A DNA stretch of 64,000 bases. It comes from Bombyx mori. Lineage: Eukaryota > Arthropoda > Insecta > Lepidoptera > Bombycidae. The notes below the pieces were generated by a model. The model saw only the letters and a list, made by a program, of their open reading frames with translations, was not told the DNA's origin and searched no databases. Numbering within the stretch: position 1 is the first letter of the stretch; each line of letters starts with the position of its first letter. Below are positions 53,330 to 64,000 of this stretch, piece by piece. Location of the stretch: the NCBI RefSeq assembly GCF_030269925.1, contig NC_085129.1, positions 13,879,501-13,943,500 on the forward strand. The letters are read 5' to 3'. The translations under genes and the position numbers were made by a program.

Positions 53330-53385
53330 ATCTACTTCCAGATCAGAATCGCGAACGAGAGCTGGCGATAAACTCAGCAGCTTGT
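53330..53385 (-). mobile_element. Short Jockey-tail remnant
   Basis: On the plus strand CTACTTCCAGATCAGAATCG and GCGATAAACTCAGCAG match the tail family. It is joined directly to a truncated Bm1. Confidence 0.55.
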
Positions 53386-53392
53386 TAATGAG

Positions 53393-53515
53393 ACGCTAGA
53401 ACTTATATCTCAAGATATGTGGTGCATTTACGTTGTAGATGTCTATGGGCTCCAGTAACCACTTAACGCCAGATGGGCTGTGAGATCGTCCACCCAACTA
53501 AGCAATAACAAAAAA
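53393..53515 (+). mobile_element. Bm1 SINE 3' part
   Basis: From GCTAGAACTTATATCTCAAG to CCACCCAACTAAGCAATAAC and an A-run. 5'-truncated. Confidence 0.87.
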
Positions 53516-54838
53516 AAAGAAGAAAAAAAACTGGTACTATGGCTAATTGACTTTGTCTTTAGCTGCTGTTAGCTTAAGACTGGTAGCGTCCAAGCATTGT
53601 GAGCTTATACCGAGGATCTGAATGTGTCCAGGGTGGCGGGGGGTGCTGTGTGAGTCGGTTCAGAGTTGTAGTTAGGGATAGCGATGAAAGAGAGGGCTAT
53701 CGAAACCGAGCGTCCGGCTTTCCTGATACGAAGCAGTAATGCGAGGGCTCCTTGTCCCCCTTGCGTTGAGCGTCTTAAATATTAAGTATATTTTTTTAAG
53801 TTAAAGGTAAGTTTTTAAGTTCAATCTAATCTTAAATATGTATTATTATAATTGTATTATCTATGGACAGTACAGTTTTTTTTATAATTTATCTTGTAAA
53901 TTATTATTTTATAAATTCAAATTAGATAATTTCACGTGATGTGCGTTCACGAATGTTCACGCCGTGGAACAGAAAATGATTATTGTAATAGCAAAATTGT
54001 ATTTTGCAATTTAATAATAAAAATGGGAACTATGTGATTTATTCAGTATTCAGAACGCAGCATATGTTTTTTTTTTGAGAAATATTTTTTATCTATATCG
54101 TAGAACAAAGGTTTTAGGCGTATAGTAATGGCGCCGTGTAGTTTCGCGCCAATTTCCTGCAATACATGTTAAATGGCGGCCAATCGGAAACTCAGCGCTC
54201 GTTCCACTCTTCCGGCCACTCTGTAGGCTCTAAAATGAATTCAAGTAAATGTATTCGAATGTTCTCGAAGTTTCGAACAAAGTAATCTTATGCGTTTTTC
54301 CGTTAAAATATCTGATAAACAGTGGTGTCTAAAAATTTATTTATAGTTTTTTTAATGTCTATGTTCATATTTTCAGCCTTTCAATGCTTTAGATAAGCAG
54401 ATTAATTAATTTATTGAAAAAAATTGTAAAAATATTTTGTCATTTGATACATTAATAGTTTTTTTTAATGTCTATTTTCACAATTTCAGCAAATGTTTTA
54501 GGTAAGCATAACTTACTGAATATATAAGAAAATAAAATGCCATGTAAATTATTCTTAAATTACATTAGTTTTTTAAGTTTCCAACAAAAATAAACAAACA
54601 TATTCTTCATATTTCTATATAGAATCCGCAAAACTGTTTCACACAAATATCCTTTATTAAATTAGGCCGCGGTACTGCTTTAGTGTGCGATTTAAATCAT
54701 TATTACCTACTAATTAGAATACACGCGCTCTCGAATGAGAAGTGGTCCGCAACGTCGACCACCGCGCCGTTGTAATTCAGACGATCATTAAAATAAAGCC
54801 TATCCAAACGTAAAACGTCAACAAAAATAGCGTTTAAT
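53516..54838. other. Mixed stretch, no gene called
   Basis: A GC-richer patch at 53,560-53,770 has no open frame with splice sites. Another at 54,120-54,230 resembles neither known repeat here nor an exon. The remainder is AT-rich. Confidence 0.5.
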
Positions 54839-55290
54839 TTTTTTTTTTTTTTTTTTTATTGCTTAGATTTGTGGACGAGCTCACAGCCCACCTGGTGTTA
54901 AGTGGTTACTGGAGCCCATAGACATCTACAACGTAAATGCGCCACCCCCATCTTGAGATATAAGTTCTAAGGTCTTAGTATAGTTAAAACGGCTACTCCA
55001 CCCTTCGAACCGAAACGCATTACTGCTTCACGGCGGAAATAGGCGGGGTGGTGGTACCTACCCGTGCGGACTCCCAAGAGGTCCTACCACCAGTGATTAC
55101 GCAAATTATAATTCTGCGGGTTTGATTTTTATTACACGATGTTATTCCTTCACCGTGGAAGTCAATCGTGAACATTTGTTGAGTACGTATTTCATTAGAA
55201 AAATTGGTACCCGCCTGCGGGATTCGAACACCGGTGCATCGCTACACACGAATGCACCGGATGTCTTATCCTTTAGGCCACGACGACTTC
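54839..55290 (-). mobile_element. Full-length Bm1 SINE with Pol III boxes
   Basis: On the minus strand the head reads CGTGGCCTAAAGGATAAGAC (A-box-like) and GGTGTTCGAATCCCGCAGGC (B box). Then follow a linker with AAATGTTCACGATTGACTTC, the standard body from GGTGGTAGGACCTCTTGGG, and the 3' end CTAAGCAATAAAAAAAA. The best-kept copy in the window and the reference for the others. Confidence 0.92.
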
Positions 55291-56079
55291 GAATTGAATT
55301 GATTATTACATACCAACACGTTGCCGTGACTTAGCGTTACGTATGCTGTATCAAAATTTTCTTTAGTGTCGACTTGTATCAAAATTTTCATTAAAGTGTC
55401 AAATGTCTCAATTCGCATTTGGGATGCTTCTGTGATGCCACATTTGTTTTTTTTATGACCAAATATTAGTCGTTCGTTACCACGAAAACTGTGAAGCATC
55501 AAAACTTTGGGAAAATTAAACCGACTGAATAATAAACGCGAAATTAAACTACATAAGTAAGTTGTTTCTTCGCGTAGTGAAAACCGAAAGTAACAGCTAA
55601 ATATACTTACATATGTATTTTTTTCTTTAAAAATTTTCAAGTCAGCTCTTTCTAATTCTCGTTAGCATTGCAGATGGCATAAGTACCACCGCTTACACCT
55701 CAGGTAAAATAGACCCACTGTACTTAAGCCTGGATCTTTGTAAAATTATCTTTAACGAATTTTCACGACCAACGTAACATAGATTTCATTACTTTTCAAT
55801 TAACAGGGACAAAGGGGACGTTCCGCGCGGACTCGCAAACCGACTCCCCGACTCGCATGCACTGCATTGACATGACTCACAGACTCGCGTACGCCATTGT
55901 GCACGACCGTAGTGAGTTTACATTTATTAACGGGGCAATATTTCGGACTCTCGCAATTTATTTCGGACACAAATTGAATACAGGGTGTTGTCTGTTCGGG
56001 ATTCGTGAAAGGGTGTGTTTTTTCAATCACATTCAAGAAAACAGTGTTAAAGTAAGTCAGATTCAAGTCAAGATTCAGC
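55291..56079. other. AT-rich stretch, no gene called
   Basis: A GC-rich patch at 55,810-55,915 lacks a supported frame. The opposing open frames here (55,266-55,640 and 55,800-56,192) overlap repeats and look spurious. Confidence 0.5.
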
Positions 56080-56207
56080 GAAGTCCTGCTCTTGCTAGGG
56101 CTAGTGTTAGCAAGGCTGTCTCCTAGACTGAGCCCCGTGAGTTCGTCTAGACGTTCGATGAAGCTAGCACAATCCCTCGAAGTTTCTAGCAATATGTAGG
56201 AAGAAAA
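56080..56207 (+). mobile_element. Jockey-tail LINE fragment
   Basis: CAGCGAAGTCCTGCTCTTGC, CTAGTGTTAGCAAGGC, GAGCCCCGTGAGTTCGTCTA, then AATATGTAGGAAGAAAAAAA. Confidence 0.78.
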
Positions 56208-56299
56208 AAATGAAGATTCAAAATCACCAATACAATTTGAAATATCTTCGTTTTAACAAATTATTATAGTCTCGTGTAAAAACGGGCGGCCATTTTTTT

Positions 56300-56535
56300 T
56301 AGAAAGACCAATGATTTCACTTCCCTCCTGATGTTACGTAGCTACCGGACCCTTTAAATATTAACAACGTAAATGCCGCCACGCCCCATTGATACATGAT
56401 TACCATGTGTTTGTTATAAAGTAGTGGTTACAGTACAGCAGCTGCTGCCTAACGTCAAATCGGAATGCGGTAGTAATAGGAAAGGTGGTGGTGCCTACCC
56501 TGCCTGGGATCACAAGAAGTCTTACCAACATTAAA
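56300..56535 (-). mobile_element. Old Bm1 SINE remnant
   Basis: On the plus strand: AACAACGTAAATGCCGCCAC, then GGTGGTGGTGCCTACCC and CACAAGAAGTCTTACCA in Bm1 order, heavily changed. Confidence 0.55.
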
Positions 56536-56989
56536 AAATAAATTATATTTATGTAGCGGCAGCCCTAAGTTACCATGTTACGTGTACACTGAATGAGCTC
56601 TGAAAACGCGGCCTTTGTGTGCTTAAAAATAAGTTGAATGCGCGTGAAAATAGTTTTACCCGTTTTATTTACAAGAAAGGCGTAATTGGTTTTCGGATAT
56701 ATATATTTTTTATACAATTTTGTACGCCATTTGTTTACTCGAATGTTATTCTTTATTGATTACGTACAAACTATGTATGTAAATAGGTAATAATGTATAA
56801 ATTTTTTGTGTGTTTATCGTTTATGCGTCTTAAGACATTTATCCGATTTATAACGTACCTTAGTCCAATGGTTAGTATAGTTATACGAACGTACGAGAGA
56901 TGGCGCGCGTGTAATTTCAACAAAGTATTTCTCTAAGATAAATACATTCCCGATCCTGTAGACTGAATGGTAAACAGTCGACGTCGCCC
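56536..56989. other. AT-rich stretch
   Basis: Nothing recognisable. Confidence 0.55.
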
Positions 56990-57065
56990 AAAACACGTCA
57001 TTACGGATCCTCCTGATCCATTATAACGATGCTTTTAGGTACCTCAAGCACCGGTCATCCAAAAC
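56990..57065 (+). mobile_element. Jockey-like LINE coding remnant
   Basis: The frame reads KHVITDPPDPL then a stop, matching RHVLTDPSDPI in the LINE at 58,230. The region CTCAAGCACCGGTCATCC also matches the copy at 18,764. The tail is missing. Confidence 0.65.
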
Positions 57066-57929
57066 ACGATTTTCACGCGATATAAAGAAGGGACTCTATA
57101 TTGACTCCCTCGGACAACTAAAAAACGTTTGAATTGGTCACACTGCATCGAATCGAGCAGCGTGGATTAAGGCTGGGTTCACGCGGCATTGTCCTTCACG
57201 TTTTTTTTGTATTCGTTATTATAACGTACAATCATCACCCGGGTGTTCGTACGGTAGATTTTCATTCGTGTAAAAACGAATCGCCACAGTCTTCACACAG
57301 TTGTCACACACTCTGTCTCGTTCACATGGCACTGTGAGAGCTATACTATGCGCCACTGCAAGCCAAATACGTTGAAACTTCATTCAATTTGTTTGACAAA
57401 TCCGTTGAGTATTCGTTTAAGCGCATAAGTCGGGTACGATTTTTTGCAGTGCAAACGACATGTGAATGCTTCTATGTACAATGTATGTGCCAGTGTTCAT
57501 TGGTTAAGATATATACTGCAAATAAACGTGCAGGACAATGCCGTGTGAATCCAGGTTAAGTATAGCATGAGTCGAACTGCGAGCGAAGTTAAATACGTTC
57601 AGCCAATAATACACACGCGTACCAATGGTATAATTCTCATATGAATACGACAGAGGTAACCAACTGGGAGTTGAGGCGAAACTTGTACGGTTACGTAGAG
57701 CTCAGCCGGGCGCACTACCGCCTATTGATTTATTAATGAGTCCATTAAACTACGCCTTTACTCACTACTCAACGCTTCGACTATAAATCATAGAATATAA
57801 GATTTAGCGTTTGTCAAAGAGAATTTCGTGATTCGATTTTTATTAAAAGGAAGACTTTATGATAAACGCGCGCAGGTAATTGTCACCAATCTTGAAATTT
57901 TTTACGTGAGCGCGTTATTTTCACTCACA
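57066..57929. other. Stretch without a recognised feature
   Basis: Two related phrases, GGCTGGGTTCACGCGGCATTGTCC (57,171) and the reverse complement of AGGACAATGCCGTGTGAATCC (57,532), suggest the ends of an inverted-repeat element of about 390 bp. The interior is not recognised. Confidence 0.4.
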
Positions 57930-58055
57930 GGTAGGTACTACAACCCTGCCTATTTTTGCCGTGAAACAGTAATGCGTTCCGCTTTGAAGTGTGATGCAGC
58001 CGTTGTAACTATACTGAGACCTTAGAACTTATATCTCAAGGTAGGCGGCGGAATT
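57930..58055 (+). mobile_element. Bm1 SINE middle part
   Basis: GGTAGGTACTACAACCCTGC, GCCGTGAAACAGTAATGCG, CTTATATCTCAAGGTAGGCG. Both ends are lost. Confidence 0.85.
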
Positions 58056-58283
58056 TACAAAATGGCGGAGTACCAAGGTAATGGAGTCCAGCCAACCACG
58101 TCCGAGTCCAGCCGAGTAGCAAAAAAAAAAAAGTATAATAACTCAGAAAACAAACTTCAACAGCAAACCGAACTAAAAAAAAAATTCCCTTTTTTCTCAT
58201 AGTGTTCATGCTGTTAGAGATATTAAAGTTTACACTCGATCGAAGTAGTTTCAGAGTTAGATTCAGACCACCGTCCCGTCGTT

Positions 58284-60494
58284 ATGAAGCTCGGTCGCGC
58301 TCCCGATTCCGTTCCCGTCACGAGGACTGTGGTGGATTGGCACACGCTGGGCATCAGCCTGGCTGAATCTGATCCACCATCGCTCCCGTTTAACCCGGAC
58401 TCTATCCCGTCTCCTCAGGATACCGCTGAAGCCATAGACATCTTAACGTCACACATCACCTCGACATTAGATAGGTCATCGAAACAAGTTGTAGCGGAGG
58501 ACTTCCTTCACCGCTTCAAATTGTCCGACGATATTAGGGAACTCCTTAGAGCTAAGAACGCCTCGATACGCGCCTACGACAGGTATCCTACCGCGGAAAA
58601 TCGTATTCGAATGCGTGCCCTACAACGCGACGTAAAGTCTCGCATCGCCGAAGTCCGAGATGCCAGATGGTCTGATTTCTTAGAAGGACTCGCGCCCTCC
58701 CAAAGGTCTTACTACCGCTTAGCTCATACTCTCAAATCGGATACGGTAGTAACTATGCCCCACCTCGTAGGCCCCTCAGGCCGACTCGCGGCGTTCGATG
58801 ATGACGAAAAAGCAGAGCTGCTGGCCGATACATTGCAAACCCAGTGCACGCCCAGCACTCAATCCGTGGACCCTGTTCATGTAGAATTAGTAGACAGTGA
58901 GGTAGAACGCAGAGCCTCCTTGCCACCATCGGATGCGTTACCACCCGTCACCCCGATAGAAGTTAAAGACTTGATCAAAGACCTACGTCCTCGCAAGGCT
59001 CCCGGTTCTGACGGTATATCTAACCGCGTTATTAAACTTATACCCGTCCAACTCATCGTGATGTTGGCATCTATTTTCAATGCCGCTATGGCGAACTGTA
59101 TCTTTCCCGCGGTGTGGAAAGAAGCAGACGTTATCGGCATACATAAACCCGGTAAACCAAAAAATCATCCGACGAGCTACCGCCCGATTAGCCTCCTCAT
59201 GTCTCTAGGCAAACTGTATGAGCGTCTGCTCTACAAACGCCTCAGAGACTTCGTCTCATCCAAGGGCATTCTCATCGATGAACAATTCGGATTCCGTACA
59301 AATCACTCATGCGTTCAACAGGTGCACCGCCTCACGGAGCACATTCTTGTGGGGCTTAATCGACCAAAACCGTTATACACGGGAGCTCTCTTCTTCGACG
59401 TCGCAAAAGCGTTCGACAAAGTCTGGCACAATGGTTTGATTTTCAAACTATTCAACATGGGCGTGCCGGATAGTCTCGTGCTCATCATACGGGACTTCTT
59501 GTCGAACCGCTCTTTTCGATATCGAGTCGAGGGAACCCGCTCCTCCCCACGACCTCTCACAGCTGGAGTCCCGCAAGGCTCTGTCCTCTCACCCCTCCTA
59601 TTTAGCTTATTCGTCAACGATATTCCCCGGTCGCCGCCGACCCCTTTAACTTTATTCGCCGACGACACGACTGTTTACTATTCTAGTAGAAATAAGTCCC
59701 TAATCGCGAAGAAGCTTCAGAGCGCAGCCCTAGCCCTAGGACAGTGGTTCCGAAAATGGCGCATAGACATCAACCCAGCGAAAAGTACTGCGGTGCTATT
59801 TCAGAGGGGAAGCTCCACACGGATTTCCTCCCGGATTAGGAGGAGGAATCTCACACCCCCGATTACTCTCTTTAGACAACCCATACCCTGGGCCAGGAAG
59901 GTCAAGTACCTGGGCGTTACCCTGGATGCATCGATGACATTCCGCCCGCATATAAAATTAGTCCGTGACCGTGCCGCGTTTATTCTCGGTAGACTCTACC
60001 CCATGATCTGTAAGCGGAGTAAAATGTCCCTTCGGAACAAGGTGACACTTTACAAAACTTGCATAAGGCCCGTCATGACTTACGCGAGTGTGGTGTTCGC
60101 TCACGCGGCCCGCACACACATAGACACCCTCCAATCCCTACAATCCCGCTTTTGCAGGTTAGCTGTCGGGGCTCCGTGGTTCGTGAGGAACGTTGACCTA
60201 CACGACGACCTGGGCCTGGAATCAATTCGGAAATACATGAAGTCAGCGTCGGAACGATACTTCGATAAGGCTATGCGTCATGATAATCGCCTTATCGTTG
60301 CCGCCGCTGACTACTCCCCGAATCCTGATTATGCAGGAGCCAGTCACCGTCGACGCCCTAGACACGTCCTTACGGATCCATCAGATCCAATAACCTTTGC
60401 ATTAGATGCCTTCAGCTCTAATACTAGGGGCAGGCTTAGGGACCCCGGTAACCGTACTCGTCGAACTCGACAAAGAGGTCGACGTGCAACCTAA
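58284..60494 (+). CDS. Non-LTR retrotransposon reverse transcriptase (Jockey type), 736 codons
   Basis: The frame is open from 58227 (inside the target duplication) to 60494; Met 58284 is only the first ATG. In order: the end of the endonuclease domain (SDHRPVV), a linker of about 220 residues, then reverse-transcriptase blocks RKAPGSDGIS (about 237), YRPISLLMSLGKLYERLLYK, QFGFRTNHSC, ALFFDVAKAFDKVWH, GVPQGSVLSPLLFSLFVNDI (about 428), FADDTTVYY (458-466) and KYLGVTLD. The FADD metal-binding pair is intact. No RNase H domain follows, as in the Jockey clade. The C-terminus is Arg-rich. It reverse-transcribes LINE RNA at nicked target DNA. The endonuclease is missing, so it is not autonomous. 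Confidence 0.92.
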   Translation: MKLGRAPDSVPVTRTVVDWHTLGISLAESDPPSLPFNPDSIPSPQDTAEAIDILTSHITSTLDRSSKQVVAEDFLHRFKLSDDIRELLRAKNASIRAYDRYPTAENRIRMRALQRDVKSRIAEVRDARWSDFLEGLAPSQRSYYRLAHTLKSDTVVTMPHLVGPSGRLAAFDDDEKAELLADTLQTQCTPSTQSVDPVHVELVDSEVERRASLPPSDALPPVTPIEVKDLIKDLRPRKAPGSDGISNRVIKLIPVQLIVMLASIFNAAMANCIFPAVWKEADVIGIHKPGKPKNHPTSYRPISLLMSLGKLYERLLYKRLRDFVSSKGILIDEQFGFRTNHSCVQQVHRLTEHILVGLNRPKPLYTGALFFDVAKAFDKVWHNGLIFKLFNMGVPDSLVLIIRDFLSNRSFRYRVEGTRSSPRPLTAGVPQGSVLSPLLFSLFVNDIPRSPPTPLTLFADDTTVYYSSRNKSLIAKKLQSAALALGQWFRKWRIDINPAKSTAVLFQRGSSTRISSRIRRRNLTPPITLFRQPIPWARKVKYLGVTLDASMTFRPHIKLVRDRAAFILGRLYPMICKRSKMSLRNKVTLYKTCIRPVMTYASVVFAHAARTHIDTLQSLQSRFCRLAVGAPWFVRNVDLHDDLGLESIRKYMKSASERYFDKAMRHDNRLIVAAADYSPNPDYAGASHRRRPRHVLTDPSDPITFALDAFSSNTRGRLRDPGNRTRRTRQRGRRAT

Positions 60495-60722
60495 CCCATG
60501 CATCAGCCCGCTGAGTTTCTCGCCGGATCTTCTCAGCGGGTCGCGATTCCGATCCGGTAGTAGATTCATTCGCGAAACAATTGCTCTTGAGTTGTTAGGT
60601 CTCCTTCGGAGGCGCTCGGGCAGTTGTTAGCAAATCCCACCCCTCTTGGCTGAGCCTTTGCTCGCCCACCTGTCCTGGTGAAACTGGAAAGGCCTTCGGG
60701 CCACCAGTAAACTTTCAATCAT
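60495..60722 (+). other. LINE 3' untranslated region
   Basis: It begins with AGCCCGCTGAGTTTCTCGCC, GGATCTTCTCAGCGGGTCGC, homologous to the orphan tails elsewhere. It ends differently: CTGTCCTGGTGAAACTGGAA, GGCCTTCGGGCCACCAG, TTTCAATCATAAAA. So two LINE subfamilies share the front half of the 3' UTR but not the end. Confidence 0.85.
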
Positions 60723-61769
60723 AAAAAAAAAAAAAAAAAAAATAAAAAAAATAAAAAAAAAAAAAAAAAAAAGATATTAAAGTGAAGTTATAAAATGATT
60801 ATATTGCCATCGGTCCCTGAAGCGTATGAAAACTTTCAAGGTAATCAGACGTTTGGAGTCGGTGACAATTATGTTCAAAGACAAACATTTTGTACATACA
60901 TACCGCGCTAATAAAGCGTGTTCGTATGTCAATGTTCGCAACGAAACTATAATTATGCAAACGTTTATTATAATAAGCGAATCAGCGTTTCCTTCAGAGT
61001 ACGTGACCAACTAAACTGAAAACTAATGCAGAGGGAAGATCACTTGCGACCATTGACCGGTAGATCGAACCGCAAATAAATATTTTCTTGGAATATTCCA
61101 AGATTACAGAATACAAGATTTCTTGGAATTATCGCTGGGGCACCGCCACAAAGTGCGCTATCCAAATATCAATCAGCATTTCGTCCATTAATGTGACCGC
61201 AGCTTCATTATGCTGTAAAGTTCATAAATATTAAATGACAGTTGTGGGTAGGCACAAATTGTCAACGTTGTGTCAATGTGACATTAGTTGAGATGTCACC
61301 TAATGAATCATGTGTTGACAGCTCATTTGTTTTACACTCTGTTACAAGGCGAAGGGGTTTTTTGTATTTATTTACAAAGTGACAAATACAGATTATCCAA
61401 AAATACTTGTAACCGATGATTTAGAGTAAAACCGGTTTTTTTTTAAACTTAGCACAAGATAATGATTATGAAATATACGATTCCATTCACGAATTGAGCG
61501 GCCGTTACGAGACCCCGTGACGTCACAGCCAGGGTCGCTCCGGGATTTATGGCGCTCCGGCACAAACAATCGCTAAATTATCGGTACCATAGATTTATGG
61601 GGTACTTGTACTATGGACAGGTGGAAATGTATTGATATCAGCTGCACGTACATACATTAGAAGTGTACGTGGCTATTACAATTATTTGCTAGATACGAAA
61701 TTTCAGGCAAACTTTTCTATATATGGGTATGTTGTGTCGGTCCAGGTTTGCACCATACCATGAGCTCAC

Positions 61770-61988
61770 GCTCTCTGGGTATTGTACCGTTGTACTCCGA
61801 TCGGCGACCGTAAGCCCTCACGTGTAGACACCACACTTCTTTCTGCCTTTTCTGCCGCAATGCAGTGAGTTCCGGTTTCAATGGGAGTTGGACAATTGAG
61901 ACTTCGGCCTAATGTCTCAAAGTAGCCAGCTTCAATCGCGTTGTGAGATCTATGGGCTTTGGAAGCCACTTAACATCACCCATAAAAA
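61770..61988 (+). mobile_element. Old Bm1-like SINE remnant
   Basis: TTTTCTGCCGCAATGCAGTG, then TAATGTCTCAAAGTAGCCAG, GATCTATGGGCTTTGGAAGC, CACTTAACATCACCC and an A-run keep the Bm1 order. Confidence 0.55.
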
Positions 61989-62909
61989 AACCGAGGGGTT
62001 CAGTTGCCGAATAAGCCGCATCCGATTCTACAATACATTTAAACTAATTTTAATTCGAAATGGTGTTCTCATGGACAACTGACCTTATGTCTCTGTAACG
62101 GCAGTTACTTGTCACCAACGTAAATAATTCATCATCAATCATCAACATCATTCAACATTAATCTTGGTTCCATTACATATACCTCACACCTCTCATGTCC
62201 TGTTATATTTACATCATGTTTATGTACATTTGAGGCCGTCAACACAAAACTGCCCTAACCCACAATTTTTCACACTTGTGCTTATATATTGCAATTTATA
62301 ACATAATAAATTTTGATGGAAAACCGGCTTATCCCTAGTTTCACACATAGATAACAGATGACTTTGTAAACATTATTTTTGCGCGTATTGTTTTTGCTTA
62401 CCAAGCCGTGTTAACGTAGATTCAAACCTCATTATCTCCATACTAAATATGATAAGCTTAGACCACTTTTGCGCTGACGGTCTCATTTAAGGAAAAGGTT
62501 GTAGGTATTATTACGAATCATTAGATCAGCACCGCTTTAGATACAACAAGGGCCGCGCTTAAAACTTTTAGACCCTCCCGAGCCTAGGGCGGCCCTCCCC
62601 TCGACTCGGATACATAATTTGTGTTGGCCAAAACAAATAAATAACAAAAGTTTTTCGCTAAGATCGCTATTTAGTTTTCCCTTTCGGAGACAATCGTTTT
62701 AAGACGAATCGCAGGTGAATTTATATGCGTATAGATTGAAGATGGATAGTGGATAAAAGTCGGCCGCGACTTTATACATCAAAATGGATGACATCACGAA
62801 GTTTCCCTAGGAAGTATTCTAAGTCTTATTCGAATTTTTTGGTACGAAAGTTGTAGAGGTTTTTTGAGGCGTATGCATACGTACCTATTTCTCGTTTGAT
62901 ACAATTGAA

Positions 62910-62992
62910 ATGATTGGCGGGGTAGTCGTTGTGCAATACGAAGCAATGAAAAGCCTTTGCAGATCAGGGTGGATGGGAGCTTTGTAGCCACT
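62910..62992 (+). mobile_element. Old Bm1-like SINE fragment
   Basis: GGCGGGGTAGTCGTTGTGC, GATCAGGGTGGATGGGAG and TAGCCACTTAATAG faintly follow the Bm1 order. Confidence 0.35.
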
Positions 62993-63735
62993 TAATAGAT
63001 ATACAGAGAACTAGGAATATTGTGTTCTTTTTTTTTAATAATAAATAAATTGATTTACAGAGAACTAATGTGTGACTGTGTGCGTTGATTCCAACCCGGG
63101 CGGATACAAAAAAAAACAATTTTTTAAATTTTGTAGAGTAGTTATTCGATTTTGTGTCTTCATTAAATTATTAATAGGGTAAATATTTATTAAATTGAAC
63201 AAGAGAGAATCGAAAAGCGGTTTGATTACCTTTGTTCCTATTATTTACTGTTCTTTTGTTGGGGTTTAGTTGTTGTTCAATGATTATCGGAGGGCAAACG
63301 CCGTGGCATTTCACACATGAAGTCGAACTCCTAATTTCATGGCAGCAAAGTCTTTCTGCCCCTCAAAGTGGAACGCACAAATCCTACACTTAATTATCAG
63401 CTAGTGCAACCCGACCACGTTCCGTGGTGACCGTCTCCAAATATTCATATACGAAAACCACTTACTTGTTGAAATTATTGGCATACCTTCTATTGCTGAT
63501 GGTACTATAACAAAAGTCTGTCCTGATCTAGCAATTGATCCAATTAAACAAGGTTTCATTACTATCGGACGATTTTTTTAGGAACGCACAGATAAACAAT
63601 CTACACCAAATAAACATTTATTTATTATTATAGAAAAGGACAAATATTGATTAATTTTTATATTATCGCACGTGCTCTTGTAACTTTGCTTCTATACATC
63701 TAGATTCTACATGGTCGTGGTCAAACTTCGTGAAA

Positions 63736-64000
63736 TCTATATATATATATAAATGAATTGCAGTTCGTTAGTCTCGCTAAAACTCGAGAACGGCTGGACC
63801 GATTTGGCTAATTTTGGTCTTGAATTATTCGTCCAGAGAAGGTTTAAAATGTGAAAAAATATGAAAATGCTCGGAATTATATAAAAAAAAACAATTTTGT
63901 TTTTCCTTTGATGTGTCCCCCGTCGGACGGACTCCTTTTGTTTTTTTTAAGTTTATTTTATACAAAAGTTTAGGTATTTTATTTATCAATTGAGGCACTA
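63736..64000 (+). mobile_element. Non-autonomous Helitron, cut by the window end
   Basis: It starts A|TCTATATATATATATAAA and matches the reverse complement of 14981-15269 almost throughout: CTAAAACTCGAGAACGG, GACCGATTTGGCTAATTTTG, TTTCCTTTGATGTGTCCCC, TTATCAATTGAGGCACTA. The missing 3' end should lie just past the window. Confidence 0.75.

Larger units (their letters stand above)
58230..60771 (+). mobile_element. 5'-truncated Jockey-like LINE with intact RT frame, A-tail and 12-bp target duplication
   Basis: AGATATTAAAGT is repeated exactly at 58218-58229 and 60772-60783. Inside, the element starts within the end of the endonuclease (frame reads LHSIEVVSELDSDHRPVV), contains a complete reverse transcriptase, a 3' UTR (60495-60722) and a roughly 50-base A-rich tail. 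The perfect duplication, long tail and undamaged frame point to a recent insertion. The 5' truncation means it cannot be a full source element. Confidence 0.93.
60784..63735. other. Downstream flank of the LINE
   Basis: It holds two old Bm1-like remnants (61770-61988, 62910-62992) and a GC-richer patch with TGACGTCA (61518-61525). No gene is supported on either strand. Confidence 0.5.

Noticed and set aside
59218..59668. Other-frame open frames within the LINE
   Set aside because: Shadows of the intact reverse-transcriptase frame.

Overview
This is lepidopteran nuclear DNA, almost certainly from a Bombyx silkworm. The main reason is the many copies of a SINE whose sequence I recognise as Bm1, mixed with 5'-truncated Jockey-like and CR1-like LINE ends, Helitron ends and several MITE families. 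Genes are split by GT-AG introns, and GC-rich exons stand out from AT-rich surroundings. I see no rRNA, genuine tRNA, CRISPR array or bacterial-style operon. Species and family names come from memory of these sequences, not from a search.

Region 1 (1-23,050, + strand): a haspin (histone H3 Thr3 kinase) gene. Ten exons join in frame from 633 to the stop at 21,875: a large low-complexity N-terminal exon with acidic 32-residue tandem repeats, three short linker exons, then six exons that carry the kinase fold. The 5' end probably lies before the window. Intron 6 (9.4 kb) and intron 8 hold most of the repeats. The exon with the metal-binding DYS motif starts only about 26 bases after a Bm1 SINE that has a LINE fragment inside it.

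Region 2 (25,179-34,138, + strand): a six-exon gene for a small (about 205 residues) Ser/Pro/Arg-rich protein that I do not recognise. Its fifth exon follows a 318-bp hAT-type MITE with a perfect 8-bp target duplication by 19-29 bases. Only the second of two closely spaced acceptors keeps the frame. The last exon also has alternative acceptors that all keep the frame.

Region 3 (34,139-48,700): gene-poor, with SINE and LINE tails, long-hairpin MITEs and simple repeats. Part of it may be the 3' UTR of the next gene.

Region 4 (48,702-48,906, - strand): one GC-rich exon, probably the last coding exon of a membrane receptor, ending in a class I PDZ ligand (-STRV) with its stop codon directly against a strong donor site. 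Neuroligin is one candidate.

Region 5 (48,909-64,000): more repeats, including a 320-bp MITE with 66-bp inverted repeats, two Helitron copies, two SINE classes, and a 2.5-kb 5'-truncated Jockey-like LINE (58,230-60,771) with an uninterrupted reverse-transcriptase frame, a long A-tail and a perfect 12-bp target duplication. The rest is AT-rich sequence in which I see nothing recognisable.
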